From contig CAWFFW010000001.1 of NCBI GenBank assembly GCA_963815305.1, forward strand, positions 3,286,001 through 3,350,000: DNA of 64,000 bases, given 5' to 3'. Position 1 is the stretch's first letter. Every line of letters starts with the position of its first letter. The notes below the pieces were generated by a model, which saw only the letters and a program-made list of their open reading frames with translations, had not been told where the DNA came from and did no database searches. Below, one piece after another: positions 62,511 through 64,000 of the stretch. The translations under genes and the position numbers were made by a program. This DNA comes from CAXBID01 sp963815305. Lineage in GTDB: Bacteria > Bacteroidota > Bacteroidia > Flavobacteriales > Flavobacteriaceae.

Positions 62511-62529
62511 GCTTAAAGGTAATAAAAAA

Positions 62530-62551
62530 TTTGCACGTAATTTGCACATAA
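62530..62551 (+). promoter_or_regulatory. Right integrase arm-type sites
   Basis: The same TTTGCACGTAA and TTTGCACATAA pair as at 37521-37542, same orientation; identity extends one or two bases further on each side. The inverted 14-base block AGCATTAAATAAAA follows at 62578-62591. Confidence 0.6.
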
Positions 62552-62656
62552 ATAGTTGATATCAAATGAATACAAAAAGCATTAAATAAAATTAAACTAC
62601 TGAAAATCAATTTAATATGATGTTATTTGAATTTGTATGATGCCTTAATCCGACGG

Positions 62657-62699
62657 CTGTTAATCAGAGGGTCCTTGGTTCGAGCCCAAGAGAAGGAGC
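62657..62699 (+). repeat. attR core (43 bp)
   Basis: Identical to 37430-37472. It is not a working tRNA gene because the 5' half is missing. It marks the right end of the integrative element. Confidence 0.85.
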
Positions 62700-62700
62700 A

Positions 62701-62732
62701 AAAAAAGTTCAACAGCAATGTTGGACTTTTTT
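62701..62732 (+). terminator. Terminator after attR
   Basis: A 14-bp stem (62701-62714 with 62719-62732, one wobble pair) with the loop GCAA. It probably derives from the tRNA-Asn terminator of the next resident segment. Confidence 0.8.
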
Positions 62733-62882
62733 GTTTTAAGTACTTTCCTCTAAATACATTAACAACTAACTAAGCCTTATTAAAACAAAAATTAAAAGGT
62801 CTTTTTTGATGCTTCAAGTTAAAGGTGAAAGATTTATTATAACTGATGTATATAGCCAATATAAAGGAGAGAAAACACCTTA

Positions 62883-63199
62883 GTAAATAGGTATGATTCT
62901 TTTGAAAGTGCGTCTAATGCAGTTAGTGTATATAAAACATGTGTTGGCAAGGCCTGTTTAGATCAAAATAAAACTTTTAAGGGGTATTATTGGTCTTATA
63001 ACCTTAGTGACGTTTTAATCCAAAAAAAGATTGACGTAAAAAACAAGGAATTTAATATTCACTTTCCAGTAAACAGGTAGCGGTTTATAAATCTGTTGCA
63101 GAAGCTAGTAAGCAAACAGGAATTTCCAAAACATATATTAGTCGTGTATGTAGAAATGAACGTAAATCAAGTTGTGGATTTAAATGTGAATACTTATGA
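62883..63199 (+). pseudogene. Remnant of a NUMOD1-type homing-endonuclease-related protein
   Basis: The first frame reads YDSFESASNAVSVYKTCVGK then ACLDQNKTFKGYYWSYNL and ends at a stop near 63078. After a frame change it continues VYKSVAEASKQTGISKTYIS then RVCRNERKSSCGFKCEYL to 63199. Both parts are units of the NUMOD1 type (nuclease-associated DNA-binding repeat). No GIY-YIG or HNH nuclease part is present. It lies between attR and the third att core, so it is a relic of another insertion. Confidence 0.6.
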
Positions 63200-63278
63200 T
63201 TTATTTATAAATAGGTTTACAAAAAGGCAGATACCTAATAACACCATGACCTAATTGACTGGATATTAGATTTGTACT

Positions 63279-63307
63279 GTCCTTGGTTCGAGCCCAAGAG
63301 AAGAAGC
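63279..63307 (+). repeat. Third, partial tRNA-Asn att core
   Basis: 29 bases equal to the last 29 of attL/attR except one change (GAAGAAGC for GAAGGAGC). It begins at the T-arm region, GTCCTTGGTTCGAGCCCAAG. It marks an older insertion event next to the present element. Confidence 0.75.
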
Positions 63308-63319
63308 AATATTAGAACG

Positions 63320-63350
63320 AGGCTTCAGAGTATCTCATCTCTGGAGCCTT
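63320..63350 (+). terminator. Hairpin after the third att core
   Basis: AGGCTTCAGAG pairs with CTCTGGAGCCT (one wobble pair). It is homologous to the hairpin after attL (37483-37517), so DNA right of the third core resembles the left end of the present element. Confidence 0.7.
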
Positions 63351-63483
63351 TATTTCATATTATTACGAAAAATGACATTCTTAAAATCTTAAGCTTCTTA
63401 TACAAAGTATTTTTTTAATTTATTAAACTGTCTATATTTATAGAATAAGACACTTGTAATTTATAATCAAAAAAACATGTCAG

Positions 63484-63970
63484 GTGAGAATTATATTTAT
63501 TCAAACAGGTGGATCTATTGATAAAGATTATCCGAAAACAACTAAAGGATGGGCTTTTGAATTTGGAGAACCCGCAATTAAAAGGATTTTGAAAAATTTA
63601 AACCCTTTATTTGAGCTTGACGTGCTTACGGTCTTTCAAAAAGATAGTTTAGAAATAACTAATACTGACAAAAAAGCTTTAGTAGATTTGATACGTAAAA
63701 CGAAAGGGGGATAAATTCATTATAATACATGGTACAGATACTATTATTGAAACAGCTACCTATTTAAGTAAACACATACAGAATAAACTTATAATTATTA
63801 CTGGTGCCATGTTACCTGAAAGATTTAGTAATTCGGATGCTTCAATAAATTTGGGTTCTGCCATTGGAGCTATTAACGTATTAGAAAAAGGAATACATAT
63901 AACTATGCATGGTGTAGTTTAAACTTTTATTAATATAAACAGAAACTGGGATACTGGTAAGAATTATTAG
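63484..63970 (+). pseudogene. Broken second copy of the one-domain asparaginase gene
   Basis: The same GTG start and N-terminus as 42888 (FIQTGGSIDKDYPKTTKGWA). An extra G in the run near 63707-63712 causes a stop at 63712-63714; the sense continues in another frame (IIIHGTDTIIETATYLSKHI, LIIITGAMLPERFSNSDASI) up to an in-frame TAA at 63920-63922 where the other copy has a Lys codon, and the homologous end is the TAG at 63968-63970. Two disabling changes argue for true decay rather than a read error. Confidence 0.85.
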
Positions 63971-63994
63971 TTAATTTATTACAAATATTTAATC

Positions 63995-64000
63995 ATGCTA
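63995..64000 (+). CDS. Start of a second PLP dehydratase copy (cut by the window edge)
   Basis: ATGCTA at the edge, 24 bases after the second asparaginase end, matches the first two codons of the dehydratase at 43391, which follows the first asparaginase by 17 bases. Only two codons are visible, so the assignment rests on gene order. Confidence 0.4.

Larger units (their letters stand above)
37430..62699 (+). mobile_element. Integrative mobilisable element in tRNA-Asn, about 25.2 kb
   Basis: The element is bounded by a 43-bp direct repeat (37430-37472 and 62657-62699) identical to the 3' half of tRNA-Asn. Inside it are a tyrosine integrase at the right end, arm-type repeats near both ends, and a mobilisation/replication module (38011-42363). 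The cargo (42888-61102) covers extracellular-peptide-like uptake and amino-acid breakdown. No type IV secretion, coupling protein or tra genes are present, so it would need a helper for transfer. Family knowledge: tRNA 3' ends are standard targets of tyrosine integrases. Excision has not been shown here; a circular junction carrying one core would confirm it. Confidence 0.85.

Noticed and set aside
62657..62699. Possible second tRNA gene
   Set aside because: Only the 3' half of tRNA-Asn is present, with no D arm or 5' acceptor strand; it is an attachment core.
62809..62883. A 24-codon open frame beginning MLQVKGERFI before the NUMOD1 relic
   Set aside because: Too short to support and not clearly continuous with the relic.

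Overview
The window is chromosomal DNA of a Bacteroidota member, most likely a marine Flavobacteriaceae species. It is AT-rich, and several promoters carry the Bacteroidota -7 element TAnnTTTG. Gene families fit this group: SusC/SusD, FecR with ECF sigma factors, DUF4369/TlpA-type lipoproteins and a BrxA/B-type bacilliredoxin. Small intergenic repeats of a kind common in flavobacteria occur throughout.

Bases 1-37,330 are ordinary core genome. The order is: a CBS-domain membrane protein, O6-alkylguanine repair (ogt), a serine hydrolase, an exonuclease and a fused oligopeptide ABC ATPase; a bacilliredoxin and a TerB/DnaJ protein; an ECF sigma factor with a membrane partner and a thioredoxin-like lipoprotein; LD-carboxypeptidase, metG, OmpA-like lipoprotein, tex, a histone-deacetylase-like enzyme and mfd. 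Then comes a minus-strand manganese/zinc/iron uptake operon (DtxR/MntR-type regulator, outer-membrane protein, binding lipoprotein, ATPase and two permeases that each end in a winged-helix-like tail). A ferrous iron operon (feoA, feoB and a 45-residue cysteine-rich FeoB-associated protein), a SCO protein and RseP follow. Several operator-like repeats lie at the metal-gene promoters.

A tRNA-Asn(GTT) gene at 37,398 is the insertion site of an integrative element of about 25.2 kb (37,430-62,699). A 43-bp copy of the tRNA 3' half is repeated at the right end. A tyrosine integrase lies just inside that end. Pairs of 11-bp sites (TTTGCACGTAA, TTTGCACATAA) near both ends look like integrase arm sites. 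The left third is a mobilisation/replication module: helix-turn-helix protein, primase-helicase, toprim primase, MobC-like protein, relaxase and a small membrane protein. No conjugation machinery is seen, so the element is probably mobilisable rather than self-transmissible.

The rest of the element is a nutrient-acquisition cargo. It has an ECF sigma/FecR/SusC(STN)/SusD uptake and sensing unit, a metzincin-like lipoprotein, an M19 dipeptidase-like protein, two DUF3108-like/amidohydrolase lipoproteins, a seven-repeat FG-GAP propeller, RidA, a DASS (SLC13) dicarboxylate carrier, a one-domain asparaginase and a PLP serine/threonine/3-hydroxyaspartate dehydratase. My inference is import and breakdown of a peptide or N-acyl amino-acid substrate ending in aspartate-like or hydroxy-amino acids, with ammonia release. 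The substrate is not visible from sequence. The sigma factor and one amidohydrolase carry single-base frameshifts.

Right of the element a third, shorter tRNA-Asn core (63,279) marks an older insertion. Past it is a broken second copy of the asparaginase gene, followed at the window edge by the first codons of a second copy of the PLP dehydratase gene. The cargo therefore appears to be duplicated next to the element.
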